From JABMNT01 sp048262655 (GTDB lineage: Bacteria > Pseudomonadota > Alphaproteobacteria > Rhodospirillales > Casp-alpha2): a DNA stretch of 64,000 nucleotides. This document shows positions 1 through 8,966 of this stretch, one piece after another. The translations under genes were made by a program, and so were the position numbers. Within the stretch, counting starts at the first letter, position 1. Every line of letters begins with the position of its first letter. The notes under the pieces are model-generated. The model searched no databases and was not told the origin of the DNA. It worked only from the letters and a program-made list of their open reading frames with translations. The DNA is taken from positions 62,001-126,000 of the forward strand of contig JBLXEY010000009.1 in assembly GCA_048262655.1 (NCBI GenBank). The letters run 5' to 3'.

Positions 1-90
1 GCCCGAGGTGTATTGTTCCTGGTTGCTGACGAAGCGGAGTTTATTACCGGTTCAACATTGTCCATTAACGGCGGACAGCATATGTATTAA
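1..90 (+). CDS. SDR family oxidoreductase, C-terminal end (acetoacetyl-CoA reductase-like)
   Basis: Only the last 29 residues and the TAA stop are inside the window; the gene starts upstream. The visible end reads FLVADEAEFITGSTLSINGG then QHMY. This is the usual C-terminus of short-chain dehydrogenases/reductases of the FabG/PhbB group, where the ITG-x-LSINGG segment closes the Rossmann fold and the tetramer interface. The HMY ending resembles PhbB acetoacetyl-CoA reductases more than FabG, but 29 residues cannot separate the two. A perfect 17-bp hairpin follows 21 bases after the stop, so this is probably the last gene of its transcript. Confidence 0.8.
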   Translation, partial: ARGVLFLVADEAEFITGSTLSINGGQHMY

Positions 91-111
91 TCAATCAATA
101 AATCGTTTACG

Positions 112-149
112 AACAAGGGCCTCTTTCGCAAACGAAAGAGGCCCTTGTT
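112..149 (+). terminator. Perfect 17-bp stem-loop after the SDR gene
   Basis: Arms 112-128 and 133-149 are exact reverse complements, with the 4-base loop CAAA. The stem is strong (GGGCC core) but is followed by only a short TTA-rich stretch rather than a T run. It lies between the SDR stop and the ribosome binding site of the next gene. A terminator is the likeliest role; a transcript-end stabiliser is possible. Confidence 0.65.
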
Positions 150-165
150 AGTTGGAGGATAGACG

Positions 166-1179
166 ATGATGCGCCCCCTTTTCTGTTGGATGACAACAGC
201 CCTTATTCTGGTCACGATCCCGGCGCAGGCGCTGGATGCCCGACAATTCCACAAAGAAATTCCGGGTGGTATCAATCAGCTCCAAAACCGTGCCGGGGCT
301 ATGCTGCTGAAAGACGGCACGGACAGCTGGCATCGATTGACCTTGTCTGATGGCAAGATCACTTTATCTGCAGCCGCCGCGCCGAAACCGGCCGCGATAA
401 GTGATCCGCATAAATTGCCGGATACGGAACTCGTCACCGGCAAACGAAATATCAAACGGGCCTGGTTTTCGGGACCAACCAGTCGCTACGGACATGGGGT
501 GCTGGGTGACGCGATTGAAGCGGAAGCGATCACCGCGGAACTTGCGGATGGTTCCATCGTCGCGGCTGTTCTCGAGCCATCTGCAGTGTTCGAAGATCGC
601 ACGCCACGTCTGGTTGATGTAAACAATGACGGGCACGACGAAATCCTTGTCGTGAAGTCCTATCTGCGCAAAGGCGCCGCCGTAAGTCTTGTCGGGCAAG
701 TCGACGACCAACTCCAGATCCTGGCAGAAGCGCCGGCAATTGGCATCGCAAATCGCTGGTTGAATCCCGTCGGCGCGGCTGATTTTGATGGAGATGGTAC
801 AAGTGAAATCGCCGTTGTGATTACTCCGCACATTGGCGGGACACTGCAACTCTATGAATGGCAAGGCAACCGGCTCATCGCCGATCATAATGCCTTCGGT
901 TTTTCAAACCACGCGATGGGCTCGCGTGAATTGGGCTTGTCGGCAATCCTTGACGTCAACCATGATGGAGTCATGGATATCATTGTTCCTGATGCTGGAC
1001 GAACAACTTTGGTTGCCACGAGTTTTAATAACGCTAAAGCACACACTCTCGCGCGCATTGATGTTACAGGTCGTTTTACCAGCGGATTGTTCACCGTTGA
1101 CCTCAATGGAGACGGGCGATCTGAACTTATCTTTGCGACAGAAGACAGCAGGTTATCGGTCCTGGAATGGTATCCATGA
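166..1179 (+). CDS. Exported FG-GAP/VCBS-repeat protein
   Basis: The 337-residue protein starts with a signal peptide: MMRP, a hydrophobic run to about residue 18, then AQALDA as a likely cleavage region. The mature part carries at least four calcium-loop blades of the VCBS/FG-GAP type (DVNNDGHDE, DFDGDGTSE, DVNHDGVMD, DLNGDGRSE), so a small beta-propeller in the periplasm or on the surface is expected. The start is supported by GGAGGA 7 bases upstream of ATGATG. The stop overlaps the ATG of the next gene (ATGA), suggesting translational coupling to the exporter. Ligand and function cannot be read from the sequence. Confidence 0.8.
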   Translation: MMRPLFCWMTTALILVTIPAQALDARQFHKEIPGGINQLQNRAGAMLLKDGTDSWHRLTLSDGKITLSAAAAPKPAAISDPHKLPDTELVTGKRNIKRAWFSGPTSRYGHGVLGDAIEAEAITAELADGSIVAAVLEPSAVFEDRTPRLVDVNNDGHDEILVVKSYLRKGAAVSLVGQVDDQLQILAEAPAIGIANRWLNPVGAADFDGDGTSEIAVVITPHIGGTLQLYEWQGNRLIADHNAFGFSNHAMGSRELGLSAILDVNHDGVMDIIVPDAGRTTLVATSFNNAKAHTLARIDVTGRFTSGLFTVDLNGDGRSELIFATEDSRLSVLEWYP

Positions 1180-2066
1180 AGCACACCCCTAATAGGTCTG
1201 CAGCAACATTTGTCGGTTCTACGGCCGTATTGATGTGGGGGTTGCTGGCCCTGTTCACCACCTTAACAGGAGATGTTCCTCCTTTTTTGCTGGCGGCCCT
1301 GTCGTTCGGGATTGCGACAATGATGATTCTTGTTAAATGGCTTGTGCGTGGCGAGAACATCATCGCCCACCTCCGCCAGCCGATTGGCGCCTGGGTGCTC
1401 GGCGTTGCCGGCCTGTTTGGCTATCATTTCTTTTACTTTATGGCATTGCGAAACGCGCCGCCAATCGAAGCCGGTTTGATTGCTTACATGTGGCCTTTAT
1501 TGATCGTACTCTTTTCGGCGCTTCTGCCCGGAGAGCGATTGCGCTGGTGGCACGTTTTGGGAGCGATTACCGGTTTTATTGGAGCCATCATATTGGTCAC
1601 CGGTGGCTCTGGTTTCGGAAACTTTAATACCCAATACAGCCTTGGCTATGCCATGGCCGTAACCTGTGCGTTGACGTGGTCCAGTTATTCCGTTCTCAAC
1701 AGGCGGTTTTCGCGCGTGCCGACAGATACGGTCGGCGGATTTTGTGCCGTCGTCGCCGTCTTGGCAACCGCGTGTCACTTGGCCTTCGAGACAACCATTA
1801 TGCCCCACACGGCCGAACAATGGCTTGCCGTGTTGGGATTGGGATTATTGCCCGTTGGCGCCGCATTCTTTACTTGGGATTATGGTACCAAACACGGCAA
1901 CATTCAGGCCCTCGGAGCCTTTTCCTATGCGGCCCCCCTTATCTCAACACTGGTCCTGATTGCCGCCGGCAGAGGTGAAGCAACGTGGGCCGTTGCCATT
2001 TCTTGCGCTTTGATTATTGGCGGCGCACTGATTGCATCCAGCGATTTGTTATTTAAACGCAGCTGA
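1176..2066 (+). CDS. DMT superfamily (EamA) exporter
   Basis: This is a 296-residue integral membrane protein with about ten predicted helices arranged as two EamA repeats, the usual size for the drug/metabolite transporter superfamily. The loop before the last helices (FFTWDYGTKHGNIQALG) resembles aromatic amino-acid exporters of the YddG group, so export of an amino acid or similar metabolite is a reasonable guess. An in-frame ATG lies nine bases upstream, but the ATGA overlap with the preceding stop favours the start given here. It is co-transcribed with the FG-GAP protein gene. Confidence 0.85.
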   Translation: MKHTPNRSAATFVGSTAVLMWGLLALFTTLTGDVPPFLLAALSFGIATMMILVKWLVRGENIIAHLRQPIGAWVLGVAGLFGYHFFYFMALRNAPPIEAGLIAYMWPLLIVLFSALLPGERLRWWHVLGAITGFIGAIILVTGGSGFGNFNTQYSLGYAMAVTCALTWSSYSVLNRRFSRVPTDTVGGFCAVVAVLATACHLAFETTIMPHTAEQWLAVLGLGLLPVGAAFFTWDYGTKHGNIQALGAFSYAAPLISTLVLIAAGRGEATWAVAISCALIIGGALIASSDLLFKRS

Positions 2067-2078
2067 CCTGAGCGCCTT

Positions 2079-2537
2079 TTAATTGCGATCAGCCGCGGCT
2101 GGATCAATTCCCTCTGGCAACCAATTTTCCGGTGCCATTTCAAACCCGGCGAACTCAAAAGCGGGAGCGACAGTGCAGCCCACAAGTGTCCATTCTCCGT
2201 TAGATCTTGCCGATTGCCATGCGTCCTTGGGAACCACACCAACCGGCCGCTGTTGTTTCGAGAGTTCCATACCGAGCGTCAAAGTTTCCGCCACTCCATC
2301 GCTGCTAACGATTTCCAGGGTCAACGGTGCCCCTCCATAAAAATGCCAGATTTCGACGGCATCAATTCGGTGCCAACGGGACACCTCTCCGGCTTTCAGC
2401 ATAAAATAAATGGTTGTCACATCACCTCTGTCATTTTCCGGATTTAGGTGACGGTATACTTCCCGATAATATCCCCCTTCCGGATGTGGGGTCAGGTTCA
2501 GGCGCTCAATGATCACATCTGCATCTTCCATAGACAA
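2079..2537 (-). CDS. Cupin domain protein, DUF985 (cupin_5) family
   Basis: This 152-residue protein fits the DUF985/cupin_5 family (yeast YML079w-like) over its whole length. Recognisable parts are LNLTPHPEGGYYREVY at the N-terminus, YFMLKAGEVSRWHRIDAVEIWHFYGGAPL in the first cupin half, and the late segment VGCTVAPAFEFAGFEM. Members form jelly-roll dimers with a small-molecule pocket; substrate and chemistry are unknown. It stands alone and converges on the exporter gene. Confidence 0.85.
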   Translation of the reverse strand: MSMEDADVIIERLNLTPHPEGGYYREVYRHLNPENDRGDVTTIYFMLKAGEVSRWHRIDAVEIWHFYGGAPLTLEIVSSDGVAETLTLGMELSKQQRPVGVVPKDAWQSARSNGEWTLVGCTVAPAFEFAGFEMAPENWLPEGIDPAAADRN

Positions 2538-2639
2538 AAGCCTAGCATCAGATCGACTTTATGACCAAGCCACAAATGCCCGTTGGCGGCCGGTTACTTA
2601 TGGCTTAAAGCCAAATTTTCCGCTATAGCCTAAGGTCTT

Positions 2640-3428
2640 ATGTGGATAGATGTTATTGATTTAAGAGACTTTTATGCAGGCGATCTGGGCCGCGTCACGC
2701 GCCGGATGGTGCGCCGGAAAATACGCGCGTTGTGGCCGAACGTGAAAGATCAGAGCGTCTTGGGCCTTGGCTACGCCGGACCTTATCTACAGAGTTTCCA
2801 GGGTGAAGCCGCCCGGGTCATTTCCGCCATGCCTGCGGCACAGGGGGTTATGCATTGGCCGGAAGATGGCGCGAATCTGACAAGTCTCGTCGATGAGTTT
2901 GAACTCCCGTTTGACGACCTTTCCATGGACCGCGTCATCCTGGTTCATGCCCTGGAATGCGCAGAACAAGTGCGCCCAATGATGCGCGAAGTTTGGCGCG
3001 TTCTTGCGGCCAGTGGACGACTGCTCATCATAGCCCCGAACCGCCGTGGCATTTGGGCGCGTTTTGAAAGGACTCCGTTTGGGCACGGATTACCGTATTC
3101 GAAAGGACAGCTCTCCCGTCTGCTGCGTGACAATATGTTCACGCCAATACAAACACATCGGGCCTTGTATATGCCGCCAACACGTTCACGTATGATGCTA
3201 TCAGCGGCCCCGGCGCTGGAAAATATTGGTCACCGTTTATTTTCTTCGTTTGGTGGCGTCATTATGACTGAAGCAATCAAACAAATTTATGCGGGCCAAC
3301 CTATTGCTGGTCGTCCACAGAAAGCACGCGTTCTTGCCCTACCCCAACGCAGCCAGCGCAGCGCGAATCTAGAGAAAACATATCGGGAGCTAAACCCCGA
3401 TGTTTACAGGACACGGCTAACGCCATAA
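2640..3428 (+). CDS. Class I SAM-dependent methyltransferase
   Basis: The 262-residue protein has a Methyltransf_11-like core. A glycine-rich SAM loop (VLGLGYAGPYLQSF) is at about residues 40-53, an acidic segment LPFDDLSMDRVILVHALE in the middle, then an REVWRVLAASGRLLIIAPN strand. The first helix (YAGDLGRVTRRMVRRKI) is typical of the alphaproteobacterial group often found beside glyoxalase II, but no gloB is present here. AAGG sits 5 bases before the ATG. The substrate is unknown. Confidence 0.8.
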   Translation: MWIDVIDLRDFYAGDLGRVTRRMVRRKIRALWPNVKDQSVLGLGYAGPYLQSFQGEAARVISAMPAAQGVMHWPEDGANLTSLVDEFELPFDDLSMDRVILVHALECAEQVRPMMREVWRVLAASGRLLIIAPNRRGIWARFERTPFGHGLPYSKGQLSRLLRDNMFTPIQTHRALYMPPTRSRMMLSAAPALENIGHRLFSSFGGVIMTEAIKQIYAGQPIAGRPQKARVLALPQRSQRSANLEKTYRELNPDVYRTRLTP

Positions 3429-3581
3429 ATCTAATAGTTTTCTTTGCTTTCACCCTTGGTAAGCATTATCACTAGCCGGTCTTTTACAACAACAAATCGC
3501 GGCTTCGGATGATTGCCTTAACCGCATAGAAACGAACGAAAAGACCTTAAAACCTGTTGACGACTTCGATGGATAACGACG

Positions 3582-4487
3582 ATGACCAGCGATAAAAAAC
3601 AACTGACAGCACTGCGTGACCGCATTGATGAAATCGATGCGGCAATGCATGACTTGATCATGGAACGCACCGAAGTTGTTGAAGGGGTGCGAAAAGTTAA
3701 GGATAGCTTGGGTTCCAAGGTAATGATACGACCATCCCGAGAGGCTGAGGTCCTTTATCGCTTGATGGAACGTCATCAAGGCCCGTTTCCCAAACAGGAG
3801 CTTGCTCGTATTTGGCGTGAGCTGATTGTTGCAACGCTGAGTTTTGAAGGCCCATTTTCCGTTGCTGTATATCATCCAGAAGACGAGCCCGGATACTGGG
3901 ATTTAGCGCGTGATCAGTATGGGACATTTTCTCCGATGACTCGACATACGGCAGCTCGCAGGGTCGTCGAAGCTGTGCAAAGCGGTGAAGCCACGCTTGG
4001 CATTGTTCCTCTTCCTCAGCGCGATGAGGATGAAAACTGGTGGCGACATTTGGTAAGTGAGCGCGAGGGAACGCCTAAAATCATTGCACGCTTGCCTTTT
4101 ATTGGGGTTGGTAACGCAAGAAACGCAGGGCTTGAAGCTCTTGTGATTTGTCCGATTACCCAGGAAGAGACCGGCAGGGATCGCTCTTATCTGGCGGTCG
4201 AAGCAACAGAAGATATTGGCTACAGCGTGATCGCCAAGGCCTTGTCAAATGCCGGGTTTAGCGTTGCCTTTCATCAGCATTGGCACGACCCATCACGGCC
4301 GCCAGGCTGGTTTTACCTTGTTGAAGTGTTCGGTTTCGTCGATACCGACGGCAAACAAACCAAGAAGTTACTGAGCACCCTTGGCAAGAAAGTGAACCGG
4401 ATTTTACATTTAGGGGGATACGCAACGCCCCTTAGCAAACAAGATTTGAAAGCAAACAAAAAGGCCTCCGGAAAGACGAAGACATGA
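3582..4487 (+). CDS. Chorismate mutase (AroQ type) fused to a PDT-like/ACT-like region
   Basis: Residues 1-90 form an AroQ chorismate mutase domain (LRDRIDEIDAAMHDLIMERT, then VRKVK and a conserved arginine/glutamine helix), which turns chorismate into prephenate. The remaining 210 residues look like a diverged prephenate dehydratase periplasmic-binding fold followed by an ACT-like regulatory segment (RSYLAVEATEDIGYSVIAKAL). I do not see the TRF motif that marks active prephenate dehydratases, so dehydratase activity is doubtful and the region may be regulatory. The stop overlaps the hisC ATG by four bases. Supplying prephenate to TyrA two genes downstream is the obvious role. Confidence 0.85.
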   Translation: MTSDKKQLTALRDRIDEIDAAMHDLIMERTEVVEGVRKVKDSLGSKVMIRPSREAEVLYRLMERHQGPFPKQELARIWRELIVATLSFEGPFSVAVYHPEDEPGYWDLARDQYGTFSPMTRHTAARRVVEAVQSGEATLGIVPLPQRDEDENWWRHLVSEREGTPKIIARLPFIGVGNARNAGLEALVICPITQEETGRDRSYLAVEATEDIGYSVIAKALSNAGFSVAFHQHWHDPSRPPGWFYLVEVFGFVDTDGKQTKKLLSTLGKKVNRILHLGGYATPLSKQDLKANKKASGKTKT

Positions 4488-5584
4488 GCTCACCCATTGC
4501 AAAATCCGGCGTAATGTCGATCAAACCTTATGTTGGTGGCGAATCAGCCCTTGAAGGCCGCGAAGACATTATCAAGCTTAGCTCTAATGAAGGCGCTTTT
4601 GGGCCCAGCCCGCTTGCGCAAGATGCCTACAAAAATGGCGCCAGCGATCTTCATCGCTATCCCGATGGTGGCGCAACCGAGTTGAGACAGGCAATCGGCG
4701 AGGTCCACAATCTGAACCCGGCACAGATCGTCTGCGGGTCAGGATCTGACGAAATCATTTCCTTGTTATGCAGTGCCTATGCCGGTGAAGGTGACGAAAT
4801 ACTCTATAGCCAATATGGGTTTCTGATGTACCCGATTTCAGCGAAAGCCGCTGGCGCTACGCCTGTATCTGCTCCAGAAACCAACCTGACGGCCGATGTC
4901 GACGCCCTGTTAGATGCGGTTACCGAACGAACGCGGATTTTATTTCTGGCAAACCCGAATAATCCGACGGGAACTTACCTGCCGTCAGGCGAAGTGGCTC
5001 GGCTGAGAGATCACTTGCGGGATGATATCTTACTGGTCATTGACGCGGCATATGCTGAATATGTTGCAAAAGAAGATTATACCGCCGCAATTGAGCTCGT
5101 CGACGCAGGCGATAATGTCATTATGACGCGTACGTTTTCCAAGATCCATGGACTGGGCGGCGTCCGCCTGGGTTGGGCCTATGGCCCATCGAACGTCATC
5201 GACGTTCTTAATCGGGCGCGGGGACCTTTCAATGTAAATGCGGCAGCCTTGAACGCTGGCGTTGCTGCAATTCGAGATCAGGACTTTACGCGCCATTGTC
5301 GTGATGAAAACTTGCGGGTACTGAGCTGGACCTATGAACAGTTGACCGCGCTGGGACTGGATGTGACCGATAGCGTTGGTAATTTCCTATTGGTGTGTTT
5401 CGCTGACGATACAGCGCGCTCTGCGGAAGCTGCGGATCTGTTTTTGAAAGATCATGGTATTCTGGTACGGAGCGTTGCGTCTTATGGTTTGCCGCAATGT
5501 CTGCGGATCACGATTGGCACGGAGCAAGAGATGCGCCGCGTTGTTGACGTGCTGGGACAGTTTATGGGTAAGAACAGTGAGTGA
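4484..5584 (+). CDS. hisC: Histidinol-phosphate / aromatic aminotransferase
   Basis: This is a fold-type I PLP aminotransferase of 366 residues, normal for HisC. Visible motifs are the N-terminal KLSSNEGAFGPSP, FLANPNNPTGTYL, DAAYAEY, and the PLP lysine in RTFSKIHGLGGVRLGW. HisC-like enzymes placed between chorismate mutase and TyrA in alphaproteobacteria commonly serve phenylalanine/tyrosine transamination as well as histidine synthesis; which role dominates cannot be told here. The gene is coupled to both neighbours by overlaps of 4 bp upstream and 8 bp downstream. Confidence 0.92.
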   Translation: MSSPIAKSGVMSIKPYVGGESALEGREDIIKLSSNEGAFGPSPLAQDAYKNGASDLHRYPDGGATELRQAIGEVHNLNPAQIVCGSGSDEIISLLCSAYAGEGDEILYSQYGFLMYPISAKAAGATPVSAPETNLTADVDALLDAVTERTRILFLANPNNPTGTYLPSGEVARLRDHLRDDILLVIDAAYAEYVAKEDYTAAIELVDAGDNVIMTRTFSKIHGLGGVRLGWAYGPSNVIDVLNRARGPFNVNAAALNAGVAAIRDQDFTRHCRDENLRVLSWTYEQLTALGLDVTDSVGNFLLVCFADDTARSAEAADLFLKDHGILVRSVASYGLPQCLRITIGTEQEMRRVVDVLGQFMGKNSE

Positions 5585-6461
5585 GCCTCGAATAAAACGT
5601 CTCGCACTTGTCGGTATCGGCTTGATCGGATCTTCCATTGCCCATGCTGTTCGCATGCATAAACTGGCTGACCATGTAGCCATCAGCACACGTTCGAAGG
5701 ACACGTTGGCGCGTGCAGAAGAATTGAAGCTTGGTGATAGCTATCACGAAGATGCAAACGATGCCGTCAAAGATGCAGATTTGATCATCATCTCGGTGCC
5801 CCTTGGCGCGTATGGAGCGGTTGCAAAAACGATTAAAAACTCCCTTAAGCCCGGAGCCATGGTGACCGACGTTGCGTCGTGCAAAGAATCTGTCGTTATT
5901 GATATGAAACCCCACATACCGCCAGGCGTTCATTTTGTTCCGGGCCATCCGATTGCCGGGACCGAACACTCTGGGCCTGATGCCGGCTTTGCCGAGCTGT
6001 TCATTGGTCGCTGGTGTGTTTTAACACCGCCCTCTGGCACCGACGAAGGAGCCATTGACGCCATTCGACGGTTTTGGATCGCTTTGGGCAGCATGGTTGA
6101 AATTATGGAACCGGCGCATCACGATCAGGTTCTGGCCATCACCTCGCATCTTCCACATCTGATCGCCTATTCAATAGTCGATACGGCAACAAATCTGGAA
6201 GAGGATTTGCGTCAGGAAGTGATTAAATTTTCAGCCAGCGGTTTCAGGGATTTTACACGAATAGCAGCGTCCGACCCGGTTATGTGGCGTGACGTCTTTC
6301 TTAAAAACCGCGATGCTGTCCTCGAAATATTGAGTCAATTTACGGAAGATTTAACAGCCCTCCAAAGGGCGATCCGACGCGGCGAAGGTGACAAGCTACA
6401 AGATGTTTTCACGCGAACACGTGAAATTCGCCGCAGCGTCATAGATCATCGTCAGGAATAA
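5577..6461 (+). CDS. tyrA: Prephenate/arogenate dehydrogenase family protein
   Basis: This 294-residue NAD(P)-dependent TyrA enzyme oxidatively decarboxylates prephenate or arogenate for tyrosine synthesis. The Rossmann motif LVGIGLIGSSIAHAVR is right at the N-terminus, followed by DLIIISVPLGAYG, the catalytic FVPGHPIAGTEHSG and ITSHLPHLIAYSIV. I chose the GTG at 5577, inside the end of hisC, because the family begins just before the Rossmann strand; the longer frame upstream only reads hisC out of frame. The 8-bp overlap implies coupled translation. Confidence 0.92.
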   Translation: MSEPRIKRLALVGIGLIGSSIAHAVRMHKLADHVAISTRSKDTLARAEELKLGDSYHEDANDAVKDADLIIISVPLGAYGAVAKTIKNSLKPGAMVTDVASCKESVVIDMKPHIPPGVHFVPGHPIAGTEHSGPDAGFAELFIGRWCVLTPPSGTDEGAIDAIRRFWIALGSMVEIMEPAHHDQVLAITSHLPHLIAYSIVDTATNLEEDLRQEVIKFSASGFRDFTRIAASDPVMWRDVFLKNRDAVLEILSQFTEDLTALQRAIRRGEGDKLQDVFTRTREIRRSVIDHRQE

Positions 6462-6487
6462 CCAACACTGAGAGAAAGGTGTTAGAT

Positions 6488-6901
6488 ATGGATCCCGTAA
6501 TTCAAAGCTTTCTGGCCGGTTTTCCAGTCGTCATGCTGCATTCGTCTGTGACCCTGGTCATCCTGGCCATCGCCATCTTCCTCTACATAAAAATAACGCC
6601 TTATGATGAAATTGCGTTGATCCGCTCTGGCAACACCGCAGCGGCTATTTCATTGGCGGGCGCCATCATTGGTTTCGCACTTCCCCTGGCTTTTGCCATG
6701 ACGAGCAGCGTAAATATCTTTGAAATTTTGATCTGGGGTCCCGTATCTTTAATTTTGCAATTGATCGCATACAGAATTACGGATGTGTTGCTCAGTGATT
6801 TACCAAAACGGATCGTTGCCGGAGAAGTTGGGCCTTCCATCCTTCTTGTTTCGATCAAAGTCGCGGTCGCAGCGATCAATGCGGCGGCTGTGACGGGTTA
6901 G
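6488..6901 (+). CDS. DUF350 membrane protein
   Basis: This 137-residue integral membrane protein has four predicted helices and matches the DUF350 (YjfL-like) family. Supporting segments are ITPYDEIALIRSGNTAAAIS and ISLAGAIIGFALPLA; family members have two internal helix-pair repeats. A GTG nine bases upstream is possible, but AAAGG lies 8 bases before the ATG at 6488. The next gene, a serine protease with an N-terminal anchor, begins five bases after the stop, so the two are probably one unit. Function is unknown. Confidence 0.85.
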   Translation: MDPVIQSFLAGFPVVMLHSSVTLVILAIAIFLYIKITPYDEIALIRSGNTAAAISLAGAIIGFALPLAFAMTSSVNIFEILIWGPVSLILQLIAYRITDVLLSDLPKRIVAGEVGPSILLVSIKVAVAAINAAAVTG

Positions 6902-6906
6902 CGCTC

Positions 6907-7800
6907 ATGCGCCTTATTGACTGGCTTATGATTTGTGCGGTGATCATTGTCGCACTTGCCGGCAAGATCATTGATTTTGACGGCCAACCGTCTGATCCAG
7001 AAAACCCGCGTCGGCCAAGCCCTGAGGCTTTTGAACCGAAATTTTGGGATGCAGAAACCCGGAATTGGCTAGCCCAGACTCCACATGGAACAGGAACAGA
7101 AAACCCGGCTTTTGCGCGCTTGCCCGCGGCAGGCATCATTCAAGAAGATACAGTGAGAAACTCTTCCAGCGGCTCCGCTTTTTCAATTTCGGAGACGGGA
7201 AAGTGGTTAACCGCACGCCATGTTGTATGGGGGTGTGATCGTATATTGATCCAAACTGGCGAACGGCAGGCGCTAAGTGTTACCGATGTCACTTTTCATC
7301 CGCAAGCCGATATCGCGTTGTTATCGACAAGGGGTGCGCCGGCTCCATTTGTCTTTTCAACAGCAACAAATGTTGCGGCAAACGCCTTTGGGGTTGGTTT
7401 TCCCAAGGGACAACCAGGGGCCGTTCATGGTGCTTATCTTGGGGACATGATCATGCAACACCGAGGGCGAAATGGCTATCGGGAACGGGTCAACGCCTGG
7501 AGTGAGCGGTCACGCATTCCAAATCGCACAGGTTCATTAGGTGGTTTAAGCGGGGGTGTCTTATTGGACACGAATGGCCAGATTATTGGTATTATTCAAG
7601 CGGAATCCAGGCGCCGAGGGCGGTTTATGACCGCCCAGCTTGTTACCATTAAATCATTTCTAAAAACCCACGACACCAACTACAATACGGGGCCTGACGC
7701 TAAAAATGACCGTGTTCTAACCTCTCAGTTTTACCCCCAGACGGCACGGGAACTGATAACAACCCTGCGTGTCGCGAAGGTCTTCTGTATTGTCAAATAG
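6907..7800 (+). CDS. Membrane-anchored or secreted trypsin-like serine protease
   Basis: The 297-residue protein begins with one hydrophobic segment (residues 5-20), serving as signal or anchor. It continues with a chymotrypsin-fold protease domain: histidine in WLTARHVVWG, aspartate in HPQADIALLS and serine in LGGLSGGVLLD, so the triad looks complete. The GLSGG motif is that of trypsin-like peptidase_2/HtrA-type domains, but there is no PDZ domain. It follows the DUF350 gene closely. Periplasmic processing or surveillance is inferred only from the topology. Confidence 0.82.
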   Translation: MRLIDWLMICAVIIVALAGKIIDFDGQPSDPENPRRPSPEAFEPKFWDAETRNWLAQTPHGTGTENPAFARLPAAGIIQEDTVRNSSSGSAFSISETGKWLTARHVVWGCDRILIQTGERQALSVTDVTFHPQADIALLSTRGAPAPFVFSTATNVAANAFGVGFPKGQPGAVHGAYLGDMIMQHRGRNGYRERVNAWSERSRIPNRTGSLGGLSGGVLLDTNGQIIGIIQAESRRRGRFMTAQLVTIKSFLKTHDTNYNTGPDAKNDRVLTSQFYPQTARELITTLRVAKVFCIVK

Positions 7801-7805
7801 GCCGC

Positions 7806-8876
7806 TTACCAGCGGATGGGGCGCAATTGCAACAGCTTAAAGGTCCCGGCATAAAGAACCCGATCCTGCACCGTGACCGGCAAATCGAGATAGGCGTCAC
7901 CACCGTCTTCCGGTTTTACAGAGAGCACACCCAGCGCAACTTTTGATGCAAAAGAAGCGCCCAACGGCATAAGCCCGCGCTCATACAGGGCATCGATGGT
8001 TTCAAAGAAGCCTTCGGCTTTGACAGATAGCGCAGCGATCGGCTGCATTTGTGCATCTAGTGCCAACGTGCCATTACCTCTCATCCGTAAAGGCGGATAA
8101 TCAAGGTCGATCGACTTGAAATCGACCGTCCCTCCTTGATCGCGCCATCGCATCAGTATCTGTGGCCATCCCAACAACCCGACCTCGCCAGTTACCGTCC
8201 CTTTCGCGTCAAAATGTTTAACCGTGTCACCTAACGGGGCCTCAATTTGCTCGGGCAATTCAATTTCTCGAAGGCGAATTTTAAAAGTCGGTTCCGCAGT
8301 TTTCAGATCATATAAAGAGACTTCGCCTTCTGCGACTTTAAAGGTTTGGTGCAGGGTCGCATCAACGGTTTCCAGTTCTGCAATACGGGTTGAAATAGAT
8401 TGCACGCGTCCATTGTCGAGCCTGACTTCGCCCTGAAAACGATTGGCTGTGCCAGTCAAGCGATGTGGCACACCGGCTTGCAAATACTGCCAGATAAAGT
8501 CACCTCCTGCGTCAAAAGAGATTTGATTAAGTGCCCAAGGTTTGATCGCAAGGGTAATCTGCTCACCGGACCATTGGCCCCGAGCCCCGCCTTGGTGCAG
8601 TCCCTTTGGGTTCTCGATCTTAAGCTCGATAGTACCGGGAAAGCCTCGTTGGAGTCGGCGCTCGAAAGTGAATTCAAGGCCCTGGTTCTTTTGATGGCTG
8701 ATCCAGGCATCGACCTGTTCTTCAAATTGCGTGGCCACAACAAACCACCAGCCTCCATAAAGTGTGGAACTGATCGCCAACAAAAAAAACAAGACCAGCC
8801 CGAGTTTCAGTATCTTTAGGGGCAGTGGCGTTCGCATGTCCATATTGGGTTGCTGCGCACTTGAATTTTCGTTCAT
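7806..8876 (-). CDS. DUF2125 domain-containing protein
   Basis: The 356-residue protein has one N-terminal transmembrane segment (LKLGLVLFFLLAISSTLYGGWWF) and a long beta-rich periplasmic part typical of DUF2125 (FPGTIELKIENP, LAIKPWALNQISFDAGG, RGNGTLALD). These proteins are common in alphaproteobacteria, often near tyrA, and are of unknown function. The frame is open to 8918, but the ATG at 8876 has AGGAG 8 bases upstream and is the better start. Its 3' end nearly touches the protease gene (5 bp apart), and the two converge. Confidence 0.85.
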   Translation of the reverse strand: MNENSSAQQPNMDMRTPLPLKILKLGLVLFFLLAISSTLYGGWWFVVATQFEEQVDAWISHQKNQGLEFTFERRLQRGFPGTIELKIENPKGLHQGGARGQWSGEQITLAIKPWALNQISFDAGGDFIWQYLQAGVPHRLTGTANRFQGEVRLDNGRVQSISTRIAELETVDATLHQTFKVAEGEVSLYDLKTAEPTFKIRLREIELPEQIEAPLGDTVKHFDAKGTVTGEVGLLGWPQILMRWRDQGGTVDFKSIDLDYPPLRMRGNGTLALDAQMQPIAALSVKAEGFFETIDALYERGLMPLGASFASKVALGVLSVKPEDGGDAYLDLPVTVQDRVLYAGTFKLLQLRPIRW

Positions 8877-8966
8877 CACATCGGCTCCTGTTCGTTTCTG
8901 TTTATACGTCGTTGCCATGGGGTCTTGAAAGAACTAGCTTCTCGCTAAATCTTTTAGGAACTACGG

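Noticed and set aside
5454..5576. Upstream extension of tyrA inside hisC
   Set aside because: It reads hisC DNA in another frame and adds residues not found in TyrA proteins; GTG 5577 fits the family start.
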